Source: an uncultured Burkholderiales bacterium
Lineage (GTDB): Bacteria; Pseudomonadota; Gammaproteobacteria; Burkholderiales; Burkholderiaceae_C
Assembly: GCA_903896615.1 (NCBI GenBank)
Contig: CAITYM010000112.1
Location: 1-34,187, forward strand
Length of the DNA: 34,187 nucleotides
Reading direction: 5' to 3'
The stretch's first letter is position 1, and every line of letters starts with the position of its first letter. This document shows, in pieces, positions 15,305 through 24,937 of the stretch. Made by a program: the position numbers and the translations under genes. The notes beneath the pieces were generated by a model, which was given only the letters and a program-made list of their open reading frames with translations, was not told where the DNA came from and did no database searches.

Positions 15305-16050
15305 CTGGACCTAATTATGGCCTGCGCAATTTCGAAATCCGCGGGATAAGTTATTTTAAGATTAGTAGTGCTACCACTTACGAGTAAGGGCTTATAGCCG
15401 TAGGCTTCAATTGCACTTGATTCATCTGTTACGGCGTGTAATTTTGAACCCGCGCTCAATTTTAATCCCTCTTCTAATGCAGTACCAAGCATTCCAAGCC
15501 TAAACATTTGAGGCGTTTGTGCTGCCCACTTGGTATCTCGAGAGATAGTGCTGACTGCTCGCCCCCCCTCCTCTTGCTTTAAGGTATCGGCAACTGGGAC
15601 TGCCAGTAGTCCTCCAACAGTATCTGCATAACAATTTGAAATCAAATGCTTGACCAACTCCGCTGTAACCAAGCACCTGGCGGCATCATGAACAAGGACC
15701 CAAGCATCCTTTGAGGCCCCCTTTGACTCCAAATATTTAAGTCCAGCCAAAACACTTTGTGCACGCGTATCACCCCCTTTATAAACAACAGAGATGTTGA
15801 CTTGATTGCCCTTCAGGTGGTTTGAGAGAATATCTTCAATATAAATGTCCTGTGGACTCACGACCAAACAAATAGTTTGTGCAGACTCAACACGAAGCAA
15901 AGCACTAAGTGTGTGAACGATCATGGGCACTCCAGCTAGATCCGCATACTGCTTGGGAATGCCCATTCCCGAGCGAGATCCTACGCCAGCACAAGGAATA
16001 ACAAAGTGAATATCGGGTGATTTTGAATCCATGAGAGACTTGTTGTTCAA
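15298..16050 (-). CDS. ispD: 2-C-methyl-D-erythritol 4-phosphate cytidylyltransferase IspD
   Basis: This enzyme transfers CMP to MEP in the isoprenoid pathway. Visible are the nucleotide-binding opening IHFVIPCAGVGSRSGMGIPKQY, the VLVHDAARCLV motif, and TPQMFRLGML followed by TDESSAIEAYG and LKITYPADFEIA near the C-terminus. The longest frame gives 250 residues from TTG 16050, but the internal ATG at 16032 (MDSKSPDIHF) gives 244, closer to the family and leaving more room for a promoter towards mfd. I favour ATG 16032, although neither has a strong ribosome site. It is followed by ispF on the same strand, a common arrangement. Confidence 0.95.
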   Translation of the reverse strand: MNNKSLMDSKSPDIHFVIPCAGVGSRSGMGIPKQYADLAGVPMIVHTLSALLRVESAQTICLVVSPQDIYIEDILSNHLKGNQVNISVVYKGGDTRAQSVLAGLKYLESKGASKDAWVLVHDAARCLVTAELVKHLISNCYADTVGGLLAVPVADTLKQEEGGRAVSTISRDTKWAAQTPQMFRLGMLGTALEEGLKLSAGSKLHAVTDESSAIEAYGYKPLLVSGSTTNLKITYPADFEIAQAIIRSRG

Positions 16051-16083
16051 TCAATCTAGAATGATAGCTTTTATACAGGCCGA

Positions 16084-19000
16084 TTGCCGCTGAAATTTGC
16101 TACTCCAGTTAGATATTTGATGTACACCCCTAAATTATTACCCGGCAAGCGCCTTAGCATCCAAAGGCCCATTAGCTCCTCAGATGCGCTACTACTAGCT
16201 TCATTGAGCGCACAAGAGATAAAGAATAACAATAAAGTTGCCATCATCACCTCTGATGCAAGCGATGCCCAAAGGCTCATTGATGAGATGGGTCTCTTTA
16301 ATCCTGACCTTCGAAGCGTCATTTTTCCGGACTGGGAGACACTTCCCTATGACAGTTTCTCCCCCCACCAAGACCTTATCAGTGAGCGCTTAGCTACACT
16401 TTGGCAAATCTCGCAGGGCGAGGCAGATATTATTCTCATACCGGCAACTACAGCGCTTTACAAAATTGCTCCGCCGTCCTTTTTAGCCGGATACACCTTC
16501 AATTTCACGGTCAAACAAAAACTCGATGAAGCAAAGCTTAGGTCACAATTAACTCTGGCCGGTTACGCTCACGTCTCCCAAGTCATAAGTCCTGGGGAGT
16601 ACTGTGTCAGGGGCGGACTCATAGATCTTTTCCCAATGGGCTCCAGGTTTCCCTACAGAGTCGATTTATTTGACAATGAAATTGATTCAATCAGAACTTT
16701 TGATCCCGACACACAAAGGAGTCTTTACCCAGTCCCTGAGGTGCGGCTTTTGCCAGGTCGTGAGTTCCCAATGGATGAGGACTCGCGTGCAAAGTTTAGA
16801 AACCGTTGGCGCGAATTACTTGAAGGGGATCCAACCCGCAGCAGAATCTACAAAGACATAGGAAATGGTGTCGCAACCGCGGGGATTGAGTATTTCCTTC
16901 CCCTCTTCTTTGATGAGACAGCAACCGTTTTTGATTACTTAGGTCAAAATGCCACCATCGTTTTACACGGCGAGTTAGAGCCGATTTTTCAACGGTTTTG
17001 GCAAGACACACAAGATCGCTACAGGCTCGCACAGGGAGATCCCGATCGACCCGCACTTGCGCCTGCAAATTTATTTTTGAGTAGTGAAGAATTTTTTACA
17101 CATTGCAACAACTACACGCAACTTGTATTAAAACCAAGCGCTCTTTCAAACCAAACTGCAGCCGATCTTGAAAATAGTGCGGCCAAACTTAGTGCCCCTG
17201 ATCTGAGCTCACAAGGCTTTGCACGCGCACTCCCTGACCTGAGTGTCCACCGGGGTGCGCAAGACCCCTTGAGTCAGCTCAAAAAACATCTGAACGAGAC
17301 ATCCAACAAAGTTTTAATCGTTGCAGAGAGCGAGGGGCGACGCGCGAGTTTGCTGGATTTTCTTAGAGCGAGTAACGTTTCACCACCGAGTTTTGACAGT
17401 TTGCAAGAGTTTTTGCAAAGCCCAGAGTCTCTTGGCATTATTGCTGCAACACTGCACTACGGATTTAATGCGGCAGAGTTATCCCTTGATCTGATCACAG
17501 AGTCAGAGCTCTTTGATGCAGGTCCAACCAGTCGTCGCAAACGAAAGCAAGAGCAGACCAGTGACGTTGAATCACTTATAAAAGATTTATCTGAACTGCA
17601 AGTAGGAGATCCTGTCGTTCACAGCGTTCACGGAATTGGTCGCTACAGAGGCTTAATTCACATGGATCTTCAAGGGGTTGCAAATACGGCCGAGTCACAA
17701 AATGAATCGACCCCGTCTAAAGCGCAAGAGTACCTGCATTTAGAGTACGCAGATCAAGCAATGCTTTACGTGCCCGTCAGTCAACTGCACTTAATTAGTC
17801 GCTACAGCGGAGTGAGTCCGTCCGAGGCGCCTTTGCACCGCTTGGGCTCAGGCCAATGGGATAAGGCCAAGCGTAGAGCTGCCGAACAAATCCGGGACGC
17901 TGCAGCCGAGCTTTTAAATATCTATGCGCGCAGAGCACTCCGTGAAGGACATCCCTTTAGATATTCTGCGAATGACTACGAAACCTTCTCAAATGACTTT
18001 GGTTTTGAAGAAACGCCGGATCAAAAGGCGGCAATTCACGCCGTTGTTCAAGACATGATTAGCCCTAGGCCTATGGACCGGCTCATCTGCGGGGATGTTG
18101 GCTTTGGAAAAACTGAGGTCGCTCTTAGAGCCGCATTTGTCGCGGTCATGGGCGGTAAACAAGTTGCATTTTTAGCCCCAACTACGCTCCTAACCGAACA
18201 GCATTTTCAAACCCTTTGTGATCGCTTCTCTAAGTGGCCCATTAAGATTGCAGAGATGAGCCGTTTTCGCTCAGCTAAAGAAATCAAAACAGCAATGACA
18301 GGAATTGAAGACGGGTCTGTAGACATCGTAGTGGGCACTCACAAACTCATCAGTGGATCCCTCAAATTTAAAGATCTGGGCCTGCTGATCATAGATGAGG
18401 AACACAGATTCGGCGTCCGACACAAAGAGATGATCAAATCTCTAAGGTCTGAAGTTGATGTCTTAACCCTCACTGCAACCCCCATACCTAGGACCTTGGG
18501 GATGGCACTTGAAGGGTTGAGAGATTTAAGCGTCATCGCAACAGCCCCTCAAAGACGTTTGGCGATCAAAACATTTGTGAGAAGTGAGGGTAACGGGGTA
18601 ATAAGAGAAGCCGTGTTGAGGGAATTAAAACGTGGCGGACAATGCTATTTTCTTCACAACGAAGTTGAAACCATCGAAAACAGAAAGCTACGTTTGCAAG
18701 AGTTGATCCCTGAAGCCCGAATAGCAGTTGCACACGGACAAATGCCCGAACGCGATTTAGAGAGAGTGATGCGTGAGTTTATTAACCAAAAGCACAACAT
18801 CTTACTTTGCTCAACCATTATCGAGACAGGTATCGATGTTCCAAGTGCGAATACCATTATTATGAGTCGCGCTGACAAATTTGGTCTTGCGCAACTCCAC
18901 CAACTCAGAGGTCGTGTGGGCCGCAGTCATCACCAAGCCTATGCTTATCTGCTGGTACCAGATATAGAGAGTCTTACAAAACATGCTTCCCAGCGTCTGG

Positions 19001-19662
19001 ATGCTATTCAACAAATGGAAGAATTGGGTTCAGGCTTTTACCTGGCCATGCACGATTTAGAGATCAGAGGTGCAGGCGAGGTGTTAGGAGAAAACCAAAG
19101 CGGTAATATGCTAGAAATCGGTTTCCAACTCTACAACGAAATGCTTTCTGAGGCTGTAAGAGCACTTAAAAACGGGGAAGAACCGGATCTACTCAGTCCA
19201 CTGCAAGTCACAACGGAGATTAATTTGCACTCCCCCGCTTTGCTACCTGACTCCTACTGCGGGGATGTACATTTGCGGCTGTCCTTTTACAAGAAACTAG
19301 CTACCGCTAAGAACTTAGAACAACTCGATACTCTACTGGAGGAGATCGTAGACCGGTTTGGGAAGTTACCCGCACAAGTTCAAACCTTAATTGATGTGCA
19401 TAGACTGCGAATTTTGGCCAAACCTTACGGAGTTGCTAAAGTAGATTCAGCCCCAGGCGTAACAACAATTAGCTTTAGACCCAACCCACCCATTGACGGC
19501 ATGAAAATCATCGATATGGTTCAGAAAAATAAGCATATCAAACTTGCAGGCAATGATAAATTACGCATAGAACGAGAGCTCCCCGAGGTCAAAGACCGTG
19601 CACAGCTTGTGAGGGATGTGCTGCGTAATTTGGGTCAACCATTAACTCCAACAGTACACTAG
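16084..19662 (+). CDS. mfd: Transcription-repair coupling factor Mfd
   Basis: This ATP-dependent translocase removes stalled RNA polymerase and recruits UvrA. Domains in order: the UvrB-like N-terminal part (WETLPYDSFSPHQDLISERL early, then GEYCVRGGLIDLFPMGS); the CarD-like polymerase-interacting domain from about residue 507 (VGDPVVHSVHGIGRYRG); helicase motor with Walker A GDVGFGKTEVALRAAF from residue 670 and DEEHRFG from 771; GRVGRSHHQAYAYLL; and the C-terminal TRCF domain. Length 1192 is normal. Start is uncertain: TTG 16084 gives only 33 bp to the longest ispD frame; ATG 16120 (MYTPKLLPGKRL) leaves 87 bp to ispD ATG 16032 and looks more natural. Followed 66 bp later by serB. Confidence 0.96.
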   Translation: MPLKFATPVRYLMYTPKLLPGKRLSIQRPISSSDALLLASLSAQEIKNNNKVAIITSDASDAQRLIDEMGLFNPDLRSVIFPDWETLPYDSFSPHQDLISERLATLWQISQGEADIILIPATTALYKIAPPSFLAGYTFNFTVKQKLDEAKLRSQLTLAGYAHVSQVISPGEYCVRGGLIDLFPMGSRFPYRVDLFDNEIDSIRTFDPDTQRSLYPVPEVRLLPGREFPMDEDSRAKFRNRWRELLEGDPTRSRIYKDIGNGVATAGIEYFLPLFFDETATVFDYLGQNATIVLHGELEPIFQRFWQDTQDRYRLAQGDPDRPALAPANLFLSSEEFFTHCNNYTQLVLKPSALSNQTAADLENSAAKLSAPDLSSQGFARALPDLSVHRGAQDPLSQLKKHLNETSNKVLIVAESEGRRASLLDFLRASNVSPPSFDSLQEFLQSPESLGIIAATLHYGFNAAELSLDLITESELFDAGPTSRRKRKQEQTSDVESLIKDLSELQVGDPVVHSVHGIGRYRGLIHMDLQGVANTAESQNESTPSKAQEYLHLEYADQAMLYVPVSQLHLISRYSGVSPSEAPLHRLGSGQWDKAKRRAAEQIRDAAAELLNIYARRALREGHPFRYSANDYETFSNDFGFEETPDQKAAIHAVVQDMISPRPMDRLICGDVGFGKTEVALRAAFVAVMGGKQVAFLAPTTLLTEQHFQTLCDRFSKWPIKIAEMSRFRSAKEIKTAMTGIEDGSVDIVVGTHKLISGSLKFKDLGLLIIDEEHRFGVRHKEMIKSLRSEVDVLTLTATPIPRTLGMALEGLRDLSVIATAPQRRLAIKTFVRSEGNGVIREAVLRELKRGGQCYFLHNEVETIENRKLRLQELIPEARIAVAHGQMPERDLERVMREFINQKHNILLCSTIIETGIDVPSANTIIMSRADKFGLAQLHQLRGRVGRSHHQAYAYLLVPDIESLTKHASQRLDAIQQMEELGSGFYLAMHDLEIRGAGEVLGENQSGNMLEIGFQLYNEMLSEAVRALKNGEEPDLLSPLQVTTEINLHSPALLPDSYCGDVHLRLSFYKKLATAKNLEQLDTLLEEIVDRFGKLPAQVQTLIDVHRLRILAKPYGVAKVDSAPGVTTISFRPNPPIDGMKIIDMVQKNKHIKLAGNDKLRIERELPEVKDRAQLVRDVLRNLGQPLTPTVH

Positions 19663-19728
19663 CTCTTCAAGCGCAACAGTGAGCGATAAACAGTTACGAC
19701 CCAATCCTTTAAAGCCATTCTTTAATTC

Positions 19729-20478
19729 ATGACCCAATCACACCCCCTCACATTAGACAAAGACGGGATCGTTCTCAAAGCGCGTAGCGCGCCCCTGTAT
19801 CTCAAGGACTTTAAATTAATTGCATTTGATATGGACTCGACCCTTATCAATATTGAATGCATTGATGAAATAGCGAGTGTTGTGGGTTTAAAGGATGAAG
19901 TCGCTCAAATCACGGCCTTGACCATGAGCGGTGAAATCAAGGACTTTAAAGAGAGTTTGAGGCGAAGAGTTGCACTCTTAAAAGGAGCGCCTGAGAGCGC
20001 TTTAAAAGAAGTGTTTGAGCAAAGACTTCGACTAAACCCAGGTGCGGAGAGACTTCTTACGATATGCCGCGCAGCGGGCCTTAAATCGTTGTTGGTGAGT
20101 GGTGGTTTTACTTACTTTGCACAAAGAGTTAAATCACTTTTACAAATTGACTTTAGCCGATCCAACGAACTTCAGATTGAAAATGGTTTTTTAACTGGAG
20201 GCATAGTCCCTCAAGACTGGGGTGTTATTTGCGACGGAGAGGAGAAAAAGCGCATGCTCCTTGAAACTTGCAAACATTTGGGTATTTCCCCAACCCAGGC
20301 GATAGCAGTGGGCGATGGATCCAACGACATACCCATGATGATGGCATGCTCCAGCGCAGGTGGACTATCTGTGGCCTACCATGCCAAGCCTATAGTTCGC
20401 CAAGCAGCCCTACTGAGCATTGAATCAGGTGGATTAGACCGAATGCTTGAGTTCTTTAAATACGAATCTAACACTTAG
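19729..20478 (+). CDS. serB: Phosphoserine phosphatase SerB
   Basis: This HAD-family phosphatase performs the last step of serine synthesis. In 249 residues: nucleophile motif FDMDSTLINIECIDE (D34, D36), LLVSGGFTYFAQRV (motif II serine), and VGDGSNDIPMM (motif III/IV acids). It lacks the N-terminal ACT-like region of the 322-residue E. coli enzyme, which is usual for the short Burkholderiales form. It follows mfd on the same strand and probably shares its transcript. Confidence 0.95.
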   Translation: MTQSHPLTLDKDGIVLKARSAPLYLKDFKLIAFDMDSTLINIECIDEIASVVGLKDEVAQITALTMSGEIKDFKESLRRRVALLKGAPESALKEVFEQRLRLNPGAERLLTICRAAGLKSLLVSGGFTYFAQRVKSLLQIDFSRSNELQIENGFLTGGIVPQDWGVICDGEEKKRMLLETCKHLGISPTQAIAVGDGSNDIPMMMACSSAGGLSVAYHAKPIVRQAALLSIESGGLDRMLEFFKYESNT

Positions 20479-20546
20479 TTTCAATCCAAGCGGCCTTAAT
20501 GCGGCAAATACATTTCGCAGTAATTGGCTTGCTTCAAACTTTTAAT

Positions 20547-20585
20547 ATTTCAACCTAGTATTTCAACTTAGTATTTAAAACCTAG
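20547..20585. repeat. 13-bp tandem repeat between serB and uvrC
   Basis: Three 13-bp units (ATTTCAACCTAGT, ATTTCAACTTAGT and ATTTAAAACCTAG) lie at 20547-20559, 20560-20572 and 20573-20585, in the gap between the convergent serB and uvrC stops. Confidence 0.8.
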
Positions 20586-20588
20586 AAG

Positions 20589-20620
20589 CTCTTTAAGACA
20601 GCGTACGTAGCTATAAAGAG
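20589..20620. terminator. Possible hairpin between convergent serB and uvrC
   Basis: CTCTTTA (20589-20595) pairs with TAAAGAG (20614-20620) around an 18-nt loop. There is no clean T-run on either side, so it is a weak candidate for terminating the two convergent genes. Confidence 0.3.
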
Positions 20621-20676
20621 TTAACAAATTTAGGCAATTGTTTTAATCTTTGCAAGTCTAAACCCATAACTTTGGA

Positions 20677-22800
20677 TCAACGCAGTGCAAGGTAGATGGC
20701 CTGCGCAAGCTCAGGTGAAATCCCCTCAACACTCATCAAATCTTGAGCACTTGCATCTGCAACACCTTTAACACCGCCAAACCGCTGTAACAATTTTGCT
20801 CGCTTCTTTGGCCCTATACCCGGAATATCCTCGATTCGACTTGCACCAACTCTTACTTTAGCCCGCTTGGCGCGCATTCCTGTAATTGCAAAACGGTGAG
20901 CCTCATCCCTAATTTGAGCAACTAGCATGAGTGCGGCAGAGTCTTTGCCCAAGTAAATTTTCTCTCGCCCGTCCGCAAACACCAAATCCTCTAAGCCGAC
21001 TTTACGCCCCTCCCCCTTCTCCACTCCGACGATACGAGACAGATCTAAATCAAGAGCCTCAAACACTTCTCTTGCCATTGAGACTTGACCCTTACCGCCA
21101 TCAATTAACACAAGATCTGGAAACTTTGCCTCACCGTTTCTAACCAGTTCGGCTAATTTAGAGTACCGTCTCGTTAACACTTGCTTCATTGCAGCGTAAT
21201 CGTCTCCCCCTGTAATTCCTTCGATGTTGTAACGCCTGTATTCACTGGGCTGCATCTTATGGTGATGAAACACGACACAAGACGCCTGAGTAGCCTCCCC
21301 GCTTGTATGCGAAATATCAAAGCACTCAATGCGAAATAGCTCCAAGTCCTCGGGAGCTAAATCGATCGATTCAACCAAAGCGCGAGTTCGCTCCTGTTGT
21401 GAGCCCTCCTCTGCGAGCAGACGGGTTAACTGGAGATTGGCATTTTGAAGAGCCATTTCTAACCAAGTTTTGCGTTGCTCACGGGGCTGATGGACCGCAG
21501 TCATTCGTATACCGGTTTGCTCAGTTAAAACTCTAAGTAACTCTTTATCAACAGGCTGATTCGTTACTAAAGTTGGAGGTGGTGGTATCTCTAAATAATG
21601 CTGAGCGACGAAGGCTTCTAATATTTCGCTGGTCGATGCATCTTCGACGTGGCTTGGGAAATAAGGTCGATCCCCTAAATGTCGCCCCCCCCTTACCATC
21701 GCTAGATTGACACAGGCACGACCTCCGTGCACGACCACAGCCAAGATATCTACATCTCTATCATCAACTGTATCTACAGATTGTTGATGCAAGACCTTAG
21801 AGAGTGCGCTCAATTGGTTTCTAAGCTCAGCCGCTTGCTCAAACTCCAAGCGAGAGGAATGCTCCATCATCCTGGTCTCCAAGGACTTCATCACTCCTTG
21901 GGTCTCGCCGTGCAGGAGCTTGCCTGCGTGACTCACATTTTGTTGATAGTCCTCTACAGATATCTTGCCCACGCAAGGCCCAGAGCATCTCTTGATTTGG
22001 TACATCAAACAAGGCCGTGTTCGGTTCCTAAAAACAGTATCCTCACACGTCCTAAGGCGGAATATCTTCTGTAACAACTCGATCGCCTCACGCACCGCCC
22101 AAACACTTGGATAAGGGCCAAAGTAGTCGTGATTTTTGTCGACAGCGCCCCTGTAATAAACCATGCGTGGAATGAGCTTGGGATGAGGGTGTCCAAGCTC
22201 ATCTTTGCTCGTTTTATCATCCGACAACAATGCCCTCGTAAGCTTTAAATAGGGATAGCTTTTGTCATCGCGAAATAAGATGTTGTATCTAGGCTTGAGA
22301 GTTTTGATCAGATTGTTCTCAAGCAGCAGTGCCTCTGCTTCCGAGCGCACAACGGTGGTCTCTAACCTTACGATTTTGCTGACCATATGCCCAATACGGG
22401 AACCGTCATGGGAGCGAGTAAAGTAACTCGACACACGTTTTTTCAAATGTATGGCTTTGCCTACGTAGAGCAGCTGATCGTCTTTATCAAAATATCGATA
22501 AACACCGGGCAATCCAGGCAAAGAGGCAACAAGGGCTAAGAGTTCATCGGAATGTTTTTTGCCGCCTTCGTCGCTCGTGTCTGTGTCGCAAGCCTTTGGT
22601 TCAATTAAAGCCTCTTTGCTGCTTGTTGGCTGAGTCGAGACTTCGGTTGAATTACCCTGATTAACAGTTGAAATTGAAGTTGAAGTTGAAAGCAGTTCAA
22701 CGTCCTTCATTTGCGCCGCGGGCACAGCAATATCAACTACACCAGAACTATTAATTTGTACTGCTGAGTTGTTTAAAGGGACATCTTTCTTTTTTTTCAC
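20677..22800 (-). CDS. uvrC: Excinuclease ABC subunit UvrC
   Basis: This is the dual-incision nuclease of nucleotide excision repair, 707 residues against about 610 in E. coli. From about residue 83 the family fold begins: the GIY-YIG domain ([20 protein letters not shown]), cysteine region, UVR motif ([14 protein letters not shown]), the RNase-H-like nuclease domain ([31 protein letters not shown]), and paired helix-hairpin-helices ([21 protein letters not shown]). The first 80 or so residues are a polar Ser/Thr-rich extension partly coded by a 6-bp repeat. The start GTG 22800 is followed at once by eight A in a row. An inner ATG (codon 31) is an alternative; no start codon lies immediately before the conserved part. 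Divergent from earP. Confidence 0.94.
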   Translation of the reverse strand: MKKKKDVPLNNSAVQINSSGVVDIAVPAAQMKDVELLSTSTSISTVNQGNSTEVSTQPTSSKEALIEPKACDTDTSDEGGKKHSDELLALVASLPGLPGVYRYFDKDDQLLYVGKAIHLKKRVSSYFTRSHDGSRIGHMVSKIVRLETTVVRSEAEALLLENNLIKTLKPRYNILFRDDKSYPYLKLTRALLSDDKTSKDELGHPHPKLIPRMVYYRGAVDKNHDYFGPYPSVWAVREAIELLQKIFRLRTCEDTVFRNRTRPCLMYQIKRCSGPCVGKISVEDYQQNVSHAGKLLHGETQGVMKSLETRMMEHSSRLEFEQAAELRNQLSALSKVLHQQSVDTVDDRDVDILAVVVHGGRACVNLAMVRGGRHLGDRPYFPSHVEDASTSEILEAFVAQHYLEIPPPPTLVTNQPVDKELLRVLTEQTGIRMTAVHQPREQRKTWLEMALQNANLQLTRLLAEEGSQQERTRALVESIDLAPEDLELFRIECFDISHTSGEATQASCVVFHHHKMQPSEYRRYNIEGITGGDDYAAMKQVLTRRYSKLAELVRNGEAKFPDLVLIDGGKGQVSMAREVFEALDLDLSRIVGVEKGEGRKVGLEDLVFADGREKIYLGKDSAALMLVAQIRDEAHRFAITGMRAKRAKVRVGASRIEDIPGIGPKKRAKLLQRFGGVKGVADASAQDLMSVEGISPELAQAIYLALR
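22667..22690. repeat. 6-bp in-frame repeat in the uvrC N-terminal extension
   Basis: Four 6-bp units (GTTGAA or ATTGAA on the plus strand) encode alternating Ser/Thr/Ile residues in the low-complexity N-terminus of UvrC. Confidence 0.6.
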
Positions 22801-22975
22801 AAAATTAAAACTCAGTAATTGGTTTTGGGGCTAGTAAGACACATGATGCGAATGGAACAAACTCCACGAAGTCATTTAATAATACACTGACTCGATTAAA
22901 ATCAGAGTCCTTAGTGGCTATTGTGCCGTTAGTTTTAACTAACCTACTGATTGAATCTGACCCCGTTGTGCTTAT

Positions 22976-24100
22976 ATGAATCCATTAAATTGGTGCATTT
23001 TCTGTCGAGTTGTTGATAATTACGGCGATGCTGGGGTTTGCACAAGACTTGCCAGGGAACTGGCCCTGCGAGGACACAGTGTTGAGTTATGGATTGATCA
23101 GCCTGAAATCTTAACTTGGATGGCCCCAGAAATTGCCCCCAATATTAAAGTCATCCCCTGGTATCTTGAACACCTGGAGACCAACCCCGGCTTAGAGCAT
23201 AACGCTATGGACGTCATTATTGAAGCATTTGGTTGCGAGATCCCCTCACACCTTAAGGAGATGATCGCCGTGCAAGTTTTAAAAGGCAAACAACTAACAC
23301 AGTGGATAAATCTTGAGTACCTAAGCGGCGAAGCTTATGCTGAGCGAAACCACGGATTGATGTCCCCCTTGCTCTCAGGCCCTGGCGCTGGTGCTCATAA
23401 GTGGTTTTTTTATCCAGGGTTTACATCACACACCGGGGGCTTATTATTAGAGAAGAGCATCCGTCAAAGAATAAAGCTTAACGCAAAGATCAAATCCGAT
23501 GATCAACTCTTAAGAATTGGGCTATTTTGCTACCCAGACGCACCTTTAGAGGAACTCCTAAGGGAGATTGGGGGGGAGGAGCGTAAATTTAACCCGAAAC
23601 CGGTTATATGTATTCCGAAGGGGGAAGCACAGGATTTGATGAAACAGCTGGTTTCTAACACCAATAACAATGGGGGGGCCAACCTGGCAGATACACAGTT
23701 AAGTTTTCTTGATGCATTAACTCAAGACCAGTTTGACGATATGCTTTGGAGAAATGATCTAAATTTTGTAAGGGGCGAGGACTCGCTAATTAGAGCCATT
23801 TGGGTTGGAAAGCCCTGGATTTGGCAAATTTACAAACAATCTGACAATGCACACTTCACGAAATTAAATGCGCTCTTGGATTTATTGGAATGCCCATTGT
23901 TTGTGAAAGAAATTCACTGGGGATGGAATAAATACGAAAACTATACATTCATACTGCCCTCCCAATTTGACATTGAAAAATGGTCGATTTGGAGGCAATG
24001 GTGTATCAAAATTCGCAGTAATTTGCTAGAACAAGCAGATTTGGTGACCCAGTTGATGAACTTTGTGGATGAAAAACGCCAGAAAACGGTAGAATCCTAG
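22976..24100 (+). CDS. earP: EF-P arginine rhamnosyltransferase EarP
   Basis: This cytosolic glycosyltransferase transfers rhamnose from dTDP-rhamnose to Arg32 of elongation factor P. The 374 residues show the N-terminal WCIFCRVVDNYGDAGVCTRLAREL motif, with the catalytic-site aspartates of DNxGD (D14, D18), and the nucleotide-sugar-binding RGEDSLIRAIWVGKPWIWQIY near residue 265. Length and motifs match the family. It lies 122 bp upstream of efp on the same strand, which fits its only known substrate. Confidence 0.96.
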   Translation: MNPLNWCIFCRVVDNYGDAGVCTRLARELALRGHSVELWIDQPEILTWMAPEIAPNIKVIPWYLEHLETNPGLEHNAMDVIIEAFGCEIPSHLKEMIAVQVLKGKQLTQWINLEYLSGEAYAERNHGLMSPLLSGPGAGAHKWFFYPGFTSHTGGLLLEKSIRQRIKLNAKIKSDDQLLRIGLFCYPDAPLEELLREIGGEERKFNPKPVICIPKGEAQDLMKQLVSNTNNNGGANLADTQLSFLDALTQDQFDDMLWRNDLNFVRGEDSLIRAIWVGKPWIWQIYKQSDNAHFTKLNALLDLLECPLFVKEIHWGWNKYENYTFILPSQFDIEKWSIWRQWCIKIRSNLLEQADLVTQLMNFVDEKRQKTVES

Positions 24101-24222
24101 GTTGTCCCGGATGCGCAAAGCAATGTATTTGATAGGCCTCTTAACTTATCAATAAAGTACTTGGATGTACAAATGCTTTGTTGGGAATACCAATTAACTT
24201 GAATGAACCTCGATTTAGTCTT

Positions 24223-24777
24223 ATGAAAATTGCTCAAGAAATTCGCGCAGGAAACGTTATTAAGTACGGCAAAGATCCTATGGTGGTCTTAAAAACAGAA
24301 TATTCACGTGGTGGACGTAATTCAGCAACTGTGCGTATGAAGCTTAAGAGCCTTTTAAATAACTTTGGAACCGAAGTCGTTTTCAAAGCTGATGACAAAA
24401 TGGATCAAATCATTTTGGATAAAAAAGAATGTACGTACTCCTACTTTGCTGACCCAATGTATGTTTGGATGGATGCAGAGTACAACCAATACGAAGTTGA
24501 AAATGAAAACATGGGTGACTCCCTCAATTACTTGCAAGAAGGCATGACAGCTGAGGTGGTTTTCTATGAAGGCAAGGCCATATCGGTCGAGCTGCCAACA
24601 AGTGTTGAGCGTGAAATTACCTGGACTGAGCCTGCTGTTAAAGGGGATACCTCTGGTAAAGTTTTAAAGCCTGCTAAGATCGCAACGGGCTTTGAGGTCC
24701 CAGTACCACTTTTTGTTGACCAAAATGATATCGTTGAAATTGATACGAGAACGGGCGAATACAGACGCCGAGTTTAA
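24223..24777 (+). CDS. efp: Translation elongation factor P (arginine type)
   Basis: This ribosome-binding factor relieves stalling at polyproline. The open frame begins at TTG 24178, but the family start is ATG 24223 ([19 protein letters not shown]), giving 184 residues, the normal length. With this start the modified loop [11 protein letters not shown] places arginine exactly at position 32, the EarP target, instead of the lysine of the EpmABC system. The OB domains follow to [14 protein letters not shown] at the C-terminus. The gene ends 78 bp before a strong terminator. Confidence 0.97.
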   Translation: MKIAQEIRAGNVIKYGKDPMVVLKTEYSRGGRNSATVRMKLKSLLNNFGTEVVFKADDKMDQIILDKKECTYSYFADPMYVWMDAEYNQYEVENENMGDSLNYLQEGMTAEVVFYEGKAISVELPTSVEREITWTEPAVKGDTSGKVLKPAKIATGFEVPVPLFVDQNDIVEIDTRTGEYRRRV

Positions 24778-24855
24778 AAACAAAAATTCCCTCATTCAGT
24801 GAGTCCAGTTCAAGTGTAAGCGTCCAAATTTTCTTGCACAACATTCACTCATTAA

Positions 24856-24894
24856 AACAAGCTCCAGAGTCAAATCAGGAGCTTGTTGTTTTTT
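24856..24894 (+). terminator. Rho-independent terminator of earP-efp
   Basis: AACAAGCTCC (24856-24865) and GGAGCTTGTT (24878-24887) form a perfect 10-bp stem with a 12-nt loop, followed by G and six T on the plus strand. It lies after efp and before the LOG-family gene. Confidence 0.93.
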
Positions 24895-24937
24895 AGGGCC
24901 TCCCTAAAATAAACCTTCCCAACCTAGGAGCTAGACA

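Noticed and set aside
19729-20478. Truncated SerB
   Set aside because: The short form without the N-terminal ACT-like region is common and all catalytic motifs are present.
24178-24222. Upstream extension of EF-P from a TTG start
   Set aside because: Family members begin at MKxAQE, and only ATG 24223 puts the loop arginine at position 32.
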